From Streptomyces lydicus (GTDB taxonomy: Bacteria > Actinomycetota > Actinomycetes > Streptomycetales > Streptomycetaceae): DNA of 64,000 nucleotides. Positions 8,717 through 17,019 of the stretch are shown piece by piece. The DNA lies in assembly GCF_001729485.1 (NCBI RefSeq), contig NZ_CP017157.1:3844001-3908000 (forward strand). Reading direction: 5' to 3'. Within the stretch, counting starts at the first letter, position 1; each line of letters begins with the position of its first letter. Below the pieces are notes generated by a model, which saw only the letters and a program-made list of their open reading frames with translations, searched no databases and was not told where the DNA came from. Made by a program: the position numbers and the translations under genes.

Positions 8717-9822
8717 AGCTGAAGATCTCCGGCATCGAACTGCGCCGGATCGCGATGCCCCTCGTCGCCCCGTTCCGCACCTCCTTCGGCGTGCAGACCA
8801 GCCGCGACGTGCTGCTCGTCCGCGTCGTCACCTCCGAAGGGGAGGGCTGGGCCGAATGCGCGGCCATGTCCGAGCCCCGCTACTGCTCCGAGTACGTGGA
8901 CGGGGCACAGGACGTCCTGCGCAAGTTCCTCATACCCGCCCTGCCGAGGGACGGCGTCGACGCCGCGACGGTGGGCCGGGCCCTGGAACCCTTCACCGGC
9001 CACCACATGGCGAAGTCCGCACTGGAGACCGCGGTCCTCGACGCCCAGCTCCGCCTCACCGGCGAGTCCTTCGGCTCCTACCTCGGCGCCGCCCGCGACC
9101 GCGTCCCCTGCGGCGTCTCGGTCGGCATCATGGACACCGTCCCCCAACTCCTCGACACCGTGGAGCGCTACGTCGCCGAGGGCTACGTCCGGATCAAGCT
9201 GAAGATCGAACCCGGCTGGGACATCGCGCCCGTCCGCGCGGTCCGCGAACGCTTCGGCGACGACCTGCTCCTCCAGGTCGACGCCAACGCCGCGTACACC
9301 CTCGTCGACGCGCAACACCTCGCCGAACTGGACCCGTTCGGCCTCCTTCTGATCGAACAACCCCTCGCCAACGACGACATGGTGCAGCACGCCCAGCTCG
9401 CCAAGCTCCTGCGCACCCCGATCTGCCTCGACGAGTCCATCGAGTCGGCCGCCCACGCCGCGGCGGCCATCTCCCTCGGCGCCTGCTCCGTGATCAACGT
9501 CAAGCCGGCCCGGGTCGGCGGCTACCTCGAAGCCCGCCGCATCCACGACCTCGCCCGCGCCCACGGTGTCCCCGTCTGGTGCGGCGGCATGCTCGAAACC
9601 GGCATCGGGCGCGCCGCCAACGTCGCCCTCGCCGCGCTCCCGGGCTTCACCCTCCCCGGCGACACCTCCGGCTCGCACCGCTACTTCGCCACCGACATCA
9701 CACCGCCGTTCGTCCTCGCCGACGGTCACCTCGAAGTCCCCACCGGCCCGGGAATCGGCACCGAGCCACTCGCCGACGTCCTCAAGGAGGTCACCACCGC
9801 CAGCGAGTGGATCCCGTTCTAG
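8713..9822 (+). CDS. N-succinylamino acid racemase / o-succinylbenzoate synthase family (enolase superfamily)
   Basis: A 369-residue NSAR/OSBS-family enzyme of the muconate lactonising subgroup. All active-site residues are present: the K162-x-K164 motif in RIKLKIEPG, metal ligands Asp190 (LLQVDANAAY), Glu215 (LLIEQPL) and Asp240 (ICLDESI), and the opposite-face base Lys264 (INVKPARVGG). Automated annotation often calls such proteins MenC. Context argues for N-succinylamino acid racemase: it is coupled to a GNAT acyltransferase and an M20 deacylase, and no other menaquinone gene is present. It would interconvert N-acyl-D- and N-acyl-L-amino acids in the cytosol. Its TAG shares a 4-bp CTAG with the stop of the convergent epoxide hydrolase gene. 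Confidence 0.9.
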   Translation: MKLKISGIELRRIAMPLVAPFRTSFGVQTSRDVLLVRVVTSEGEGWAECAAMSEPRYCSEYVDGAQDVLRKFLIPALPRDGVDAATVGRALEPFTGHHMAKSALETAVLDAQLRLTGESFGSYLGAARDRVPCGVSVGIMDTVPQLLDTVERYVAEGYVRIKLKIEPGWDIAPVRAVRERFGDDLLLQVDANAAYTLVDAQHLAELDPFGLLLIEQPLANDDMVQHAQLAKLLRTPICLDESIESAAHAAAAISLGACSVINVKPARVGGYLEARRIHDLARAHGVPVWCGGMLETGIGRAANVALAALPGFTLPGDTSGSHRYFATDITPPFVLADGHLEVPTGPGIGTEPLADVLKEVTTASEWIPF

Positions 9823-11048
9823 CCCGCGCTCCCGGCGGCATTCGCTTCCGAGCTGACGTGGCGCAGGCTCCGGAAGAAGGCCCGGATGTCGCCGACGAGC
9901 AGCTCGGGCTCCTCCATCGCGGCGAAGTGACCACCCCGGTCGAACTCCGTCCAGCGGACGATGTGGTTGGTGCGCTCGGCGATGTGCCGCAGCACGATGA
10001 AGTTCTCCTGCGGGAAGGAGGCGAAGGCGGTGGGTGCCGCTGAGGGCTCCGGCGGCTTGCCCGCGTAGGCGGCGTGGGCGCGCTCGTAGTAGAGGCGCCC
10101 GGAGGAGCCGGCGGTGCCCGTCAGCCAGTAGAGCATCACGTTGGTCAGGAGATGGTCGCGGTCGACGGCGTCCTCCGGCCGGTCGGCGGAGTCCGTCCAC
10201 TCCTTGAACTTCTCGACGATCCAGGCGAGTTGGCCCACCGGGGAGTCGGTGAGCGCGTAGGCGAGGGTCTGCGGGCGCGTGGACTGGATATCGGCGTAGC
10301 CCTGCTTCTCCCGGCTCCACGCCTGCATCCGCTGCCACGAAGCCCAGGTGCGTTGCTGCTCCTCGGGGCTGAGGGCCGCGAGTTCCTCCTCGGTCGGCTC
10401 GGCCGACGCCCCGGCGCCGGGAATCATGTTCAGGTGGACGCCGATGACGCGGTCAGCGGCGATGCGGCCGAGTTCGCGGGAGACGGCAGACCCCCAGTCG
10501 CCGCCCTGGGCTCCGTATCGGTCGTAGCCCAGGCGGCGCATCAACTCGGCAAAGGCAGCCGCGACCCGCTGGTACTCCCAGCCCCGTTCGCCGGTGGGGC
10601 CGGAGAATCCGAAGCCGGGGATGCTCGGCAGGACCAGGTGGAAGGCGTCGGCGGGGTCGGCTCCGTGCGCCCGGGGATCGGTCAGCGGGCCGGCGATCTG
10701 CTCGAACTCGACGAGGGAGCCGGGCCAGCCGTGCGTGATGATCAGCGGCGTGGCATCCGGTTCCGGGGAGCGGATGTGCGCGAAATGGAGGGTCGCGCCG
10801 TCGATCGTGGTCATGAACTGCGGCCACTGGTTGAGGCGGCTCTCCGCGGCTCGCCAGTCGTACTCGTGCCGCCAGTAGTGCACCAGCTCCCGCAGATAGG
10901 CACGCGGAACTCCGTAGTCCCAGCCGACGTTCGGCAGCTCGTCGGGCCAGCGGGTGCGGTCAAGGCGGTTCCGCAGGTCGTCCAGATCGCTGTCCGGGAT
11001 CGCCACCCGGAACGGCTGGATGCTCTCGCCCGATGAGGTCGTCGTCAT
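9819..11048 (-). CDS. Epoxide hydrolase family protein
   Basis: A 409-residue alpha/beta hydrolase with the N-terminal epoxide-hydrolase (EHN) domain (IQPFRVAIPDSDLDDLRNRL, RAYLRELVHYWRHEYDWRA). Hydrolase motifs are the oxyanion HGWPGS, PSIPGFGFSGPT, the nucleophile elbow AQGGDWGS with catalytic Asp, the lid Tyr region, and the C-terminal catalytic His in FDRGGHFAAMEEPE. It is cytosolic, like juvenile-hormone-type/microsomal epoxide hydrolases, and opens epoxides to diols. The ATG at 11048 is chosen because the EHN domain begins just after it; the 18 upstream codons are not homologous. It is convergent and stop-overlapping with the NSAR gene. Confidence 0.9.
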   Translation of the reverse strand: MTTTSSGESIQPFRVAIPDSDLDDLRNRLDRTRWPDELPNVGWDYGVPRAYLRELVHYWRHEYDWRAAESRLNQWPQFMTTIDGATLHFAHIRSPEPDATPLIITHGWPGSLVEFEQIAGPLTDPRAHGADPADAFHLVLPSIPGFGFSGPTGERGWEYQRVAAAFAELMRRLGYDRYGAQGGDWGSAVSRELGRIAADRVIGVHLNMIPGAGASAEPTEEELAALSPEEQQRTWASWQRMQAWSREKQGYADIQSTRPQTLAYALTDSPVGQLAWIVEKFKEWTDSADRPEDAVDRDHLLTNVMLYWLTGTAGSSGRLYYERAHAAYAGKPPEPSAAPTAFASFPQENFIVLRHIAERTNHIVRWTEFDRGGHFAAMEEPELLVGDIRAFFRSLRHVSSEANAAGSAG

Positions 11049-11121
11049 ACCGACGCAGCATAGGCGTGCTGTCCGCTTCAAGATCGGCGATGTGGAGGGC
11101 ACCGCGTTGCGGGGTTCGACG

Positions 11122-11145
11122 GCGGCCCGGCCGAGGCCGGGCCGC
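11122..11145 (-). terminator. Hairpin after methyltransferase gene
   Basis: A perfect 10-bp stem GCGGCCCGGC (11122-11131) with 11136-11145 and loop CGAG, 30 bp past the stop of the minus-strand methyltransferase. Confidence 0.55.
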
Positions 11146-11175
11146 GGTCCCGGGCCCGTGGCGTCCGGTCAGTCG

Positions 11176-11916
11176 TCAGGCGCGGCAGCGCAGCATCTCC
11201 AGCGGGGGGTTGGCGCGGAAGTCCGCCCAGAAGTCCGCACCGAACTCGCGCAGGCCGGCGTCGGACACCTCCAGCGGGACCCAGGTCACCTCGCTGAATC
11301 CGGCCGCCCGCAGAGACTCCTCGTAGACCTCGCGGCGCGGGCGGGTGGTGACGAACTCGATCGGTGGGTCGAGCAGCGCGGTGATCCGGACGCGCGGTCC
11401 GGTCTCGGCCTCCTCGCCGGTCGGCTCGCTGAGAAAGCCGTACTTGCCCATGGACGGCCCGTCGAGGAGGTGGTCGGGTGACTGGTTGAGGGCGAAGAAC
11501 TCGCCGCCGGGCGCCAGGCTCCGGTGCACGGTGCGGCACATCTGCTCCATGGCGGCGACGTCCTGCGCGTAGTTGAGCAGCTGGATCCCCGTGGCAATGT
11601 CGAAGCGCCGTTCAAGGGGCCGCAGTGCGGAGACGTCGCCCACCTCGAAGCGCACACCCAGCGGATCGCGCTTCTCCAACTCCTCGGCCACGGCAATCAT
11701 TTCACCGGAGATGTCGATTCCGAGCACCTCCGTGGCGCCGCGCCGCTTGAACTCCCTGCTGTAGAAGCCGGTGCCGGAGGCCAGGTCGAGGACCGACTTG
11801 CCGCGCACGTCACCGACCGTGGCCAGGAAGCCGGGCACCGCCGCGTAGTGCTCCAGCGGCAGGGACTTGAAGCCCTCGTACGCCTCACCGATCTCGTCAT
11901 ACTGCTGCACACCCAT
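11176..11916 (-). CDS. Class I SAM-dependent methyltransferase
   Basis: A 246-residue methyltransferase with motif I VLDLASGTGFYS (about residues 40-51), the acidic end of strand 2 (LGIDISGEM), motif II-like RFEVGDVSAL and post-motif LAPGGEFFALN. It is a Methyltransf_25/11-type, small-molecule enzyme; the substrate is unknown. I take the ATG at 11916 because GGGAGG lies eight bases upstream and MGVQQYDEIGEAYE is how the family usually begins. An ATG eight codons earlier (11940) is possible. Upstream lies the divergent hypothetical gene at 12198. Confidence 0.87.
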   Translation of the reverse strand: MGVQQYDEIGEAYEGFKSLPLEHYAAVPGFLATVGDVRGKSVLDLASGTGFYSREFKRRGATEVLGIDISGEMIAVAEELEKRDPLGVRFEVGDVSALRPLERRFDIATGIQLLNYAQDVAAMEQMCRTVHRSLAPGGEFFALNQSPDHLLDGPSMGKYGFLSEPTGEEAETGPRVRITALLDPPIEFVTTRPRREVYEESLRAAGFSEVTWVPLEVSDAGLREFGADFWADFRANPPLEMLRCRA

Positions 11917-12197
11917 CGTGCCGGCCTCCCGCGTCGTCATGTCCTCGGCCTCGACCCGTTGTCGGGGCGCGCCTCGGCCTCTGCCGGCAGTCTCTCCGCA
12001 TCCCGGCAGCCGGCCGTACCGGCAGAAGCCACAAAGATGCGGGCATCGTCCCGGCCTCTTGTACGGGCGGGTGTACGGGTGCGCGCGAACCCGTACACAG
12101 GGAACTCCCCGGCCACTTCGCGCGTTGCCGAGAACGACCTGATCGTTTGACGTGGGACACGACGGCGGTGCCGTCGTCGGGGGAAGTGAGCACATCC

Positions 12198-12719
12198 ATG
12201 GCCATGGTGGGCCTGTTCTGGATCGCCGAGGGTGATGTGTACGTGGGCGCGAAGCCGTCCGGTCTGGCGCCCGGGGTACGGCTGACCCCCGAGGGCGTGA
12301 CAGCCCTCGGCGACGGCCAGTCCGGCCTCTACCTGTGGGAGGACGTGCAGGCCCTGACGGTGGCGGACGTCCCTGTGCAGTCCCTGAGGCGGCAGATCGG
12401 TGCGGTCAAGGATCTGGCTCTGGGTACGGTGATGGACTTCGCCCTGGGCTCCGGCCGGGTGGGCGAGGCCCCGCCGATGGTGACGATACGCGTGGAATCA
12501 CCCGGCGGTGTTCACGAGTTGACGGCCTACGTCGCCGCGGCCCTCGGCTACTCGCAGACGGAAGTCGACCTCTCCCGGGCTCTGCTGGCCCGCCTCACGG
12601 AGGGTGCCGCGACGATGGCGACGACGCTGGCGGCGATGTCGGAGTGGGGTCGCGCGTGGGAGGGCGGTTCGCCTCGGAAGGCGGAGCGGGAAGCGTTGTT
12701 GCGGGAGTGGGCGGGTTAG
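12198..12719 (+). CDS. Hypothetical protein (173 aa)
   Basis: A soluble protein with no signal peptide. The N-terminal half is predicted beta-rich (GLFWIAEGDVYVGAKPSG, GLYLWEDVQALTVADVPV), resembling a PH-like or single-domain sensor fold. The C-terminal half is helical (LSRALLARLTEG, SEWGRAWEGGSPRKAEREALLREW). I do not recognise a named family, although short Streptomyces proteins of this build occur. The start is taken at the first ATG near GGGAAG (12181-12186); the ATG two codons later is equally possible. A near-perfect 15-bp hairpin terminator follows. Confidence 0.6.
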   Translation: MAMVGLFWIAEGDVYVGAKPSGLAPGVRLTPEGVTALGDGQSGLYLWEDVQALTVADVPVQSLRRQIGAVKDLALGTVMDFALGSGRVGEAPPMVTIRVESPGGVHELTAYVAAALGYSQTEVDLSRALLARLTEGAATMATTLAAMSEWGRAWEGGSPRKAEREALLREWAG

Positions 12720-12727
12720 CTTCCGCG

Positions 12728-12759
12728 GCCGCCTCACCGGGCGTGCCCGGCGAGGCGGC
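12728..12759. terminator. Bidirectional terminator between convergent genes
   Basis: A 15-bp stem with one mismatch (12728-12742 with 12745-12759) and a two-base loop, located between two convergent stops at 12719 and 12789. Confidence 0.6.
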
Positions 12760-12788
12760 GCTTGCGGGTCAGCCCGGCGTGGGGTGGC

Positions 12789-13922
12789 TCAGTGACCCCG
12801 CTCGTGTGCGGTGAACGCGTCGACGAGGCTGTGGGGTGTGCCCTCGCCGAACATGCGCTCTTCGCGCTCGGCGCCTTCGACGGCGGCTTCGGCGCTGCGC
12901 CGGAACATGGCCTGCTCGTACGCGGTGAGGGCGGCATCGATGTCGTCGGGGTGCGCGGCGAGGGCCTCGCCGAGTTCCGCCCCGTCGAGCATGGCCAGGT
13001 TGGCGCCTTCGCCGTTCGGGGGCGTCAGGTGAGCGGCGTCGCCGAGCAGGGTCACCCCGGGCACCCGATCCCACCGGTGCTCGATCGGCAGGGTGTAGAG
13101 GGGGCGCAGGACCGGCGCGGTGTCGGTGTCGGTGATCAGCGCGGTGAGCTCCGGTGCCCAGCCGTCGAATGCCTGCGCGATGCGTGCGGTGGCCACGACG
13201 GCGTCGGTGAAATCGATGGCGGCGGACCACTCCTGCGGCTCGGTCAGCCCCACGTAGGCGTGCAGCGTGTCGCCCCTTTCCCGGTGAGCGAAGATCTCCC
13301 TGGTCGGCGTGGGCGCGAGCATCGACCCGCCACCGACCGCTTTCGCGGCGGCTGGGTGCCGGGTGTCGGCGTCGAACAGGTAGGTATGGATGACCGACTT
13401 ACCCGTGTACTCGGGTGTGGCGGTGGAGAGCAGCGGCCGGACCCGTGACCACGCGCCGTCCGCGCCGACCAGCAGGCTCGTGTCGAGGGTGCTGCCGTCG
13501 GCGAAGGTCACCTCGTGGCGGCCCTCGCCGAGGGCACGGGTACTGCTGACCTTGTGGCCCCACCGGACGGTGCCGGCCGGGAGCGAGTCGAGCAGGATCT
13601 GTCGCAGCTCTCCTCGCTGCACCTCGGGGCGTCCCCCCGTGCCGTCGTCGGGCTCCTCGAACAGGACCGCCCCGTCCCGGTCGAGGATCCGCATGGCCTG
13701 GCGGCCCTCCAGGATGAGGCTGCGGAACTCGTCCATCAGGTCCGCCGCCTGCAGGGCCAGTTGACCGTTGTAGTCGTGGATGTCGAGCATCCCGCCCTGC
13801 GAACGCGCCGCCGGTGAGGGCTCCGCCTCGTAGACGGTGGCCGGTATGCCGTGGAGGTGCAGGACGCGGGCGAGGGTGAGGCCGCCGAGTCCGGCTCCGA
13901 TGATCGTGACGTCAGTGGTCAT
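12789..13922 (-). CDS. FAD-dependent monooxygenase (TetX/PHBH-like)
   Basis: A 377-residue flavoprotein hydroxylase. It shows the N-terminal dinucleotide motif VTIIGAGLGGLTLARVL, the Glu that binds ribose (VYEAE), the mid-protein LLVGADGAWSRVR and the FAD-binding VTLLGDAAHLTPPNGEGANLAMLDG. The overall pattern, including QGGMLDIHDYNGQLAL, is that of the TetX-like group, which hydroxylates aromatic or polyketide compounds with NAD(P)H and O2. The ATG at 13922 has AAGGAA six bases upstream; the 54 codons before it lack homology. It may relate to the SRPBCC/HxlR pair upstream, but no operon is evident (200-bp gap). Confidence 0.9.
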   Translation of the reverse strand: MTTDVTIIGAGLGGLTLARVLHLHGIPATVYEAEPSPAARSQGGMLDIHDYNGQLALQAADLMDEFRSLILEGRQAMRILDRDGAVLFEEPDDGTGGRPEVQRGELRQILLDSLPAGTVRWGHKVSSTRALGEGRHEVTFADGSTLDTSLLVGADGAWSRVRPLLSTATPEYTGKSVIHTYLFDADTRHPAAAKAVGGGSMLAPTPTREIFAHRERGDTLHAYVGLTEPQEWSAAIDFTDAVVATARIAQAFDGWAPELTALITDTDTAPVLRPLYTLPIEHRWDRVPGVTLLGDAAHLTPPNGEGANLAMLDGAELGEALAAHPDDIDAALTAYEQAMFRRSAEAAVEGAEREERMFGEGTPHSLVDAFTAHERGH

Positions 13923-14124
13923 GGTGATTCCTTGCGGTCGTGCGCCTGCCGGGTGGGCCCTCGGCAGGATCACTGGAAAGGTGCCGGACCGCACTGACAG
14001 GCCGCCGACATCGGACCGAGAGCCCCGACAGGCGACCGACACGGTCGCGTGCGGAACGTACGGCGGCAAGGACTTACGCAGCACGGTGGGCGGGCGGACG
14101 GGGCCGTGCCGAGGCTCTCGCGAG

Positions 14125-14697
14125 TCAACTCCTCAGGCGTGCCGGGGCGTCGTTCCGTCCTTCGGCCGTCACAGCCGCCGCGAGGCCGTTCAAACGCAGG
14201 CGGGTGGCGCCGCGCAGATGAGGCACGTCGTGTTCCGGCTCCGCGGAAGGGACGAGGAAGGCCGCTTGCTCGGTCCACCGCAGCCGGGTGCCGTCGACGT
14301 GCGGGTGCAGTTCGACGGTCACCAGCGAGGCCCAGCGCGGCACGTCGTCCACGCGGGCGGTGTACGTGTAGACGATCCTCGACCCCGGCGTGATGTCGAG
14401 GTAACGGGATGCGTACCCAAGTCGTTCCGGTGCGGCATCCGGAACCGTGAAAACGCTGGACGACGTCTCGCCGCCGTGCACCGTGAAGTCGTGGTGGTAG
14501 GACACCTGGCGGCCCGGCAGTTTGAACCACCGACGCCGGACCGGTGTGTCGGCGAAGGCTGCGAACACCGCTCCCGGAGGCGCGGCGAGGTGGCACTCGA
14601 CGGTGAAGGTCTCGTGCCGCGCCCGCGGCACCGCACCGCCGCCCTTCCCCTCCACGGTTCCCTCCGTTGCGACGGTATCGGCGGCGTCGGCGGTCAT
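14125..14697 (-). CDS. SRPBCC (AHSA1-like) domain protein
   Basis: A 190-residue protein with a START/AHSA1-type ligand-binding fold: FTVECHLAAPPGAVFAAFADTPVRRRWF at the start, then HHDFTVHGGETSSSVF and RIVYTYTARVDDVPRWASLVTVEL with a late LRWTEQAAFLV. Such proteins bind hydrophobic ligands or act as stress-linked ATPase-activator-like proteins. In Streptomyces they often pair with a divergent ArsR/HxlR regulator, as here. The ATG at 14697 has GGAGG upstream. A dyad GTTAC-N9-GTAAC at 14743-14761 lies 46 bp before it and is a candidate operator for the HxlR protein at 14839. Confidence 0.8.
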   Translation of the reverse strand: MTADAADTVATEGTVEGKGGGAVPRARHETFTVECHLAAPPGAVFAAFADTPVRRRWFKLPGRQVSYHHDFTVHGGETSSSVFTVPDAAPERLGYASRYLDITPGSRIVYTYTARVDDVPRWASLVTVELHPHVDGTRLRWTEQAAFLVPSAEPEHDVPHLRGATRLRLNGLAAAVTAEGRNDAPARLRS

Positions 14698-14742
14698 GGT
14701 TTCCTCCCCGGGCATCGCGGCGGATCGGGCGAGCGCCCATTG

Positions 14743-14761
14743 GTTACGATCCGTATGTAAC
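14743..14761. promoter_or_regulatory. Candidate HxlR operator
   Basis: An inverted repeat GTTAC-N9-GTAAC inside the divergent SRPBCC/HxlR intergenic region, in a locally AT-rich stretch that would overlap the SRPBCC promoter. HxlR regulators commonly bind GTAC-rich dyads beside their own gene. Confidence 0.4.
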
Positions 14762-14838
14762 GGGGTCGCGGCCGCTGCGATCAAGGCTTCGCGCTCACGC
14801 ACTTTCAGGTCAGCTACGTACTCGGAGGGAACGGACAC

Positions 14839-15246
14839 ATGGATTCCGCACTGCGGTCCCAGCTGGCGGACGCCGGGGTCACCCCGGAGTGCGCGGCGAC
14901 CATCGCCCTCGTGCGCGATGTGCTCGCCCGTGTCGGAGACAAGTGGACCGTCCTGGTCATCACCACGCTCGCCGACGGACCGCTGCGCTTCACGACCCTG
15001 CACGGGCGGATCGCCGGGGTGTCCCAGCGGATGCTGAGCCAGACGCTCCGCTCGCTGACCCGCGACGGCTTGCTCACACGCACGGCCTACGCCGAGGTGC
15101 CGCCCCGCGTCGAATACGCGCTCACCCCCTTGGGGCGCTCGCTGAGTGACACCGTCACCCACGTGGTGCGGTGGGTCCAGGAACACCAGGGCGAGATCGT
15201 TCGGCACCGAGAGCTGTTCGACGGCGCCGCCCCCGCGACACCGTGA
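14839..15246 (+). CDS. HxlR-family transcriptional regulator
   Basis: A 135-residue winged-helix protein with the HxlR hallmark VLARVGDKWTVLVITTLADGPLRFTTL, the recognition helix region GVSQRMLSQTLRSLTRDGLLTR, and the wing PPRVEYALTPLGRSL. Members sense electrophiles, aldehydes or oxidative stress and usually control a divergent gene, here the SRPBCC gene. It starts at an ATG preceded by GGAGGGA. It is convergent with the XRE-cupin gene, with 50 bp between stops and no clear hairpin. Confidence 0.92.
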   Translation: MDSALRSQLADAGVTPECAATIALVRDVLARVGDKWTVLVITTLADGPLRFTTLHGRIAGVSQRMLSQTLRSLTRDGLLTRTAYAEVPPRVEYALTPLGRSLSDTVTHVVRWVQEHQGEIVRHRELFDGAAPATP

Positions 15247-15296
15247 AGCATCCGCCTCGGCCCCCGAACTGGCAGACCACGCCTGTGTGATGCGGG

Positions 15297-15881
15297 TCAG
15301 GTGGTGGAGGCGGGGCCCGGCGGGAGGTGGACGGTCATGATCAGGCGGCAGGTCTCGGTGCCGGCGCCGCGGTAGGTGTGGGGGGCGTCGGCGTCGAAGG
15401 CGGCGGTCTGTCCGGCTTCGACGGGGTGCTCGACGCCGTCGACGACGAGGGCCATCCGGCCGGCGGTGACGCTGACGGTTTCGACGACCCCGGCCTGGTG
15501 GGGATGGCTGGGGTATTCCTCGCCCGGCTGGAGTGTCCAGCGCCAGACCTCGACCGGGGCCGGGCCCGAGGTCGTCAGCATGAGGCGGGCCTCGCTGCCC
15601 TCGGGGCCGGTCCACAGGGGCATCACGGCCTCGGCGGTGACCACCCGGATGCGGCTTTCGGTCGGCCCTTCCATCAGGGCGGAGACGGAGACGCCGAGCG
15701 TGTCGGCCAGCCGCACCAGGGTGGCGAAGTTCGGGTTGCCCTGCGCTTTCTCCAGACCGACGAGGGAGCCCTTGCTGACCTTGGCGCGCCGGCCGAGTTC
15801 GTCCAGGGACAGGCCCGCTCGGGTACGAGCCGTCCTGACGTTGTGGGCGAGCGTCCGCAGGGCTGCCGCTGTCTCGGTCAT
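15297..15881 (-). CDS. XRE-family regulator with C-terminal cupin domain
   Basis: A 194-residue regulator. Residues 5-65 are a lambda-Cro/XRE helix-turn-helix (VRTARTRAGLSLDELGRRAKVSKGSL), and residues 105-185 are a cupin_2 domain (LQPGEEYPSHPHQAGVVETVSVTAG). Proteins of this build sense small ligands through the cupin and repress a neighbouring transporter or catabolic gene. It is divergent from the EamA transporter at 15994. The ATG at 15881 has GGAAGG eight bases upstream. Two direct repeats CGGTCG at 15924 and 15946, 22 bp apart, flank the -35 element of the EamA promoter and are plausible binding sites. Confidence 0.9.
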   Translation of the reverse strand: MTETAAALRTLAHNVRTARTRAGLSLDELGRRAKVSKGSLVGLEKAQGNPNFATLVRLADTLGVSVSALMEGPTESRIRVVTAEAVMPLWTGPEGSEARLMLTTSGPAPVEVWRWTLQPGEEYPSHPHQAGVVETVSVTAGRMALVVDGVEHPVEAGQTAAFDADAPHTYRGAGTETCRLIMTVHLPPGPASTT

Positions 15882-15934
15882 CCGAGCACCTTCCTCGCAG
15901 GTGGACCACTTCGATGCACCGCCCGGTCGTTTGG

Positions 15935-15963
15935 TTGACACGCCTCGGTCGGTTCGTTGTACT
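15935..15963 (+). promoter_or_regulatory. Sigma-70-like promoter of the EamA gene
   Basis: TTGACA (15935-15940), a 17-bp spacer and TGTACT (15958-15963), about 30 bp before the EamA start. Direct repeats of CGGTCG surround it and could be XRE operator half-sites. Confidence 0.6.
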
Positions 15964-15993
15964 GTCTAGTCGTTCCATTGAATCTTAAGGGAT

Positions 15994-16839
15994 GTGCGTA
16001 CCGTGCTCGCTCTGCTGCTGGCCCTGGGCAGCTCTCTCGCCTACGGCTGTGCCGACTTCCTCGGCGGCCTCGGTGCCCGCAAGGCTCATGTGCTGCGCAC
16101 CGTGATGATCGCCGCTCCGTCCTCGCTCGCGGTCGAGCTGCTGCTGTGGCCGGTGCTCGGTGCCTCGTTCAGCCCGGGAGCGATCGGCTGGGGCGCCGCG
16201 TCCGGTGTCGCTTCGGCCGCCGCGTTCGTCCTGCTCTACCGCACCCTGGCGATCGGCCCGATGAACGTGCTCTCGCCCGTCACCGCGCTGGTGTCCGCCA
16301 TGCTGCCGGTCGGTGTGGGCCTGCTGCAGGGCGAACACCTGGGCACCGCCGCGCTGGTGGGCCTCCCGCTCGCACTGGCCGCGGTGGTGCTGGTCAGCGC
16401 CGGACACGGCGCCGGCTCGGCGCGCCCGTCGCGTAGCGCGCTGCTGCTGGCTTTCGGCGCGGGCGCCGCCATCGCCATGCAGCTGGTCTTCCTGCACCAG
16501 GCGCCGTCCGACAGCGGGGTCGCCCCGCTGATCGTGGGCCGCGCGGTGTCCTCGGCCGTCACCCTGGCCGCGGCCGGGCTGATGTACCGCAGGCTCGGGG
16601 CGGAGAGGCCCGCGTACGCGATGTCGGCCGCCGCGGGCGTGCTGGACTCGGTGGCGAACGTGCTGTTCCTGCTCGCCGCCCGCAGCGGGGACCTCGCCGT
16701 GGTCGCCGTGATCACCGCCCTCTACCCGGCCGGCACCGTCCTGCTCGCCCGCAGCGTCCTTGCCGAACGCATCCACCGAGGTCAGCTCGTCGGGCTCGGT
16801 GCCGCAGCCGTCGCCGTGAGCCTCCTCGCCCTCACCTGA
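15994..16839 (+). CDS. EamA/DMT-superfamily transporter
   Basis: A 281-residue inner-membrane protein with ten hydrophobic helices made of two EamA repeats, each ending in a short polar loop (YRTLAIGPMNVLSPVTALVSAMLPV, then ITALYPAGTVLLARSVLAERI). Drug/metabolite transporters of this type export amino acids or other metabolites. It is controlled most likely by the divergent XRE-cupin regulator. A GTG at 15994 sits only three bases from AAGG, and a GTG three codons later would have longer spacing, so the exact start is uncertain. It is convergent with the LysR gene. Confidence 0.88.
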   Translation: MRTVLALLLALGSSLAYGCADFLGGLGARKAHVLRTVMIAAPSSLAVELLLWPVLGASFSPGAIGWGAASGVASAAAFVLLYRTLAIGPMNVLSPVTALVSAMLPVGVGLLQGEHLGTAALVGLPLALAAVVLVSAGHGAGSARPSRSALLLAFGAGAAIAMQLVFLHQAPSDSGVAPLIVGRAVSSAVTLAAAGLMYRRLGAERPAYAMSAAAGVLDSVANVLFLLAARSGDLAVVAVITALYPAGTVLLARSVLAERIHRGQLVGLGAAAVAVSLLALT

Positions 16840-17019
16840 CCCACCCCGCACCACTGCGCCCCCGTGAGGAGGACCGCAGGTTCGCCCGGCGGCGACCACG
16901 CCCCCCGCCGAACACTGCCCGGCCGTCGTCGACCACCGCACCGCACGCGCCCAGGGCCGCCCAGGGCCTTGACGTCTCCACCACCGCAAAGACCGGAAGT
17001 TGGCCCTCGCCGCCCGCTG

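Noticed and set aside
8713..9822. Menaquinone enzyme MenC as the primary call
   Set aside because: No menaquinone gene neighbours; coupling to acyltransferase and deacylase fits NSAR better, though OSBS side activity is possible.
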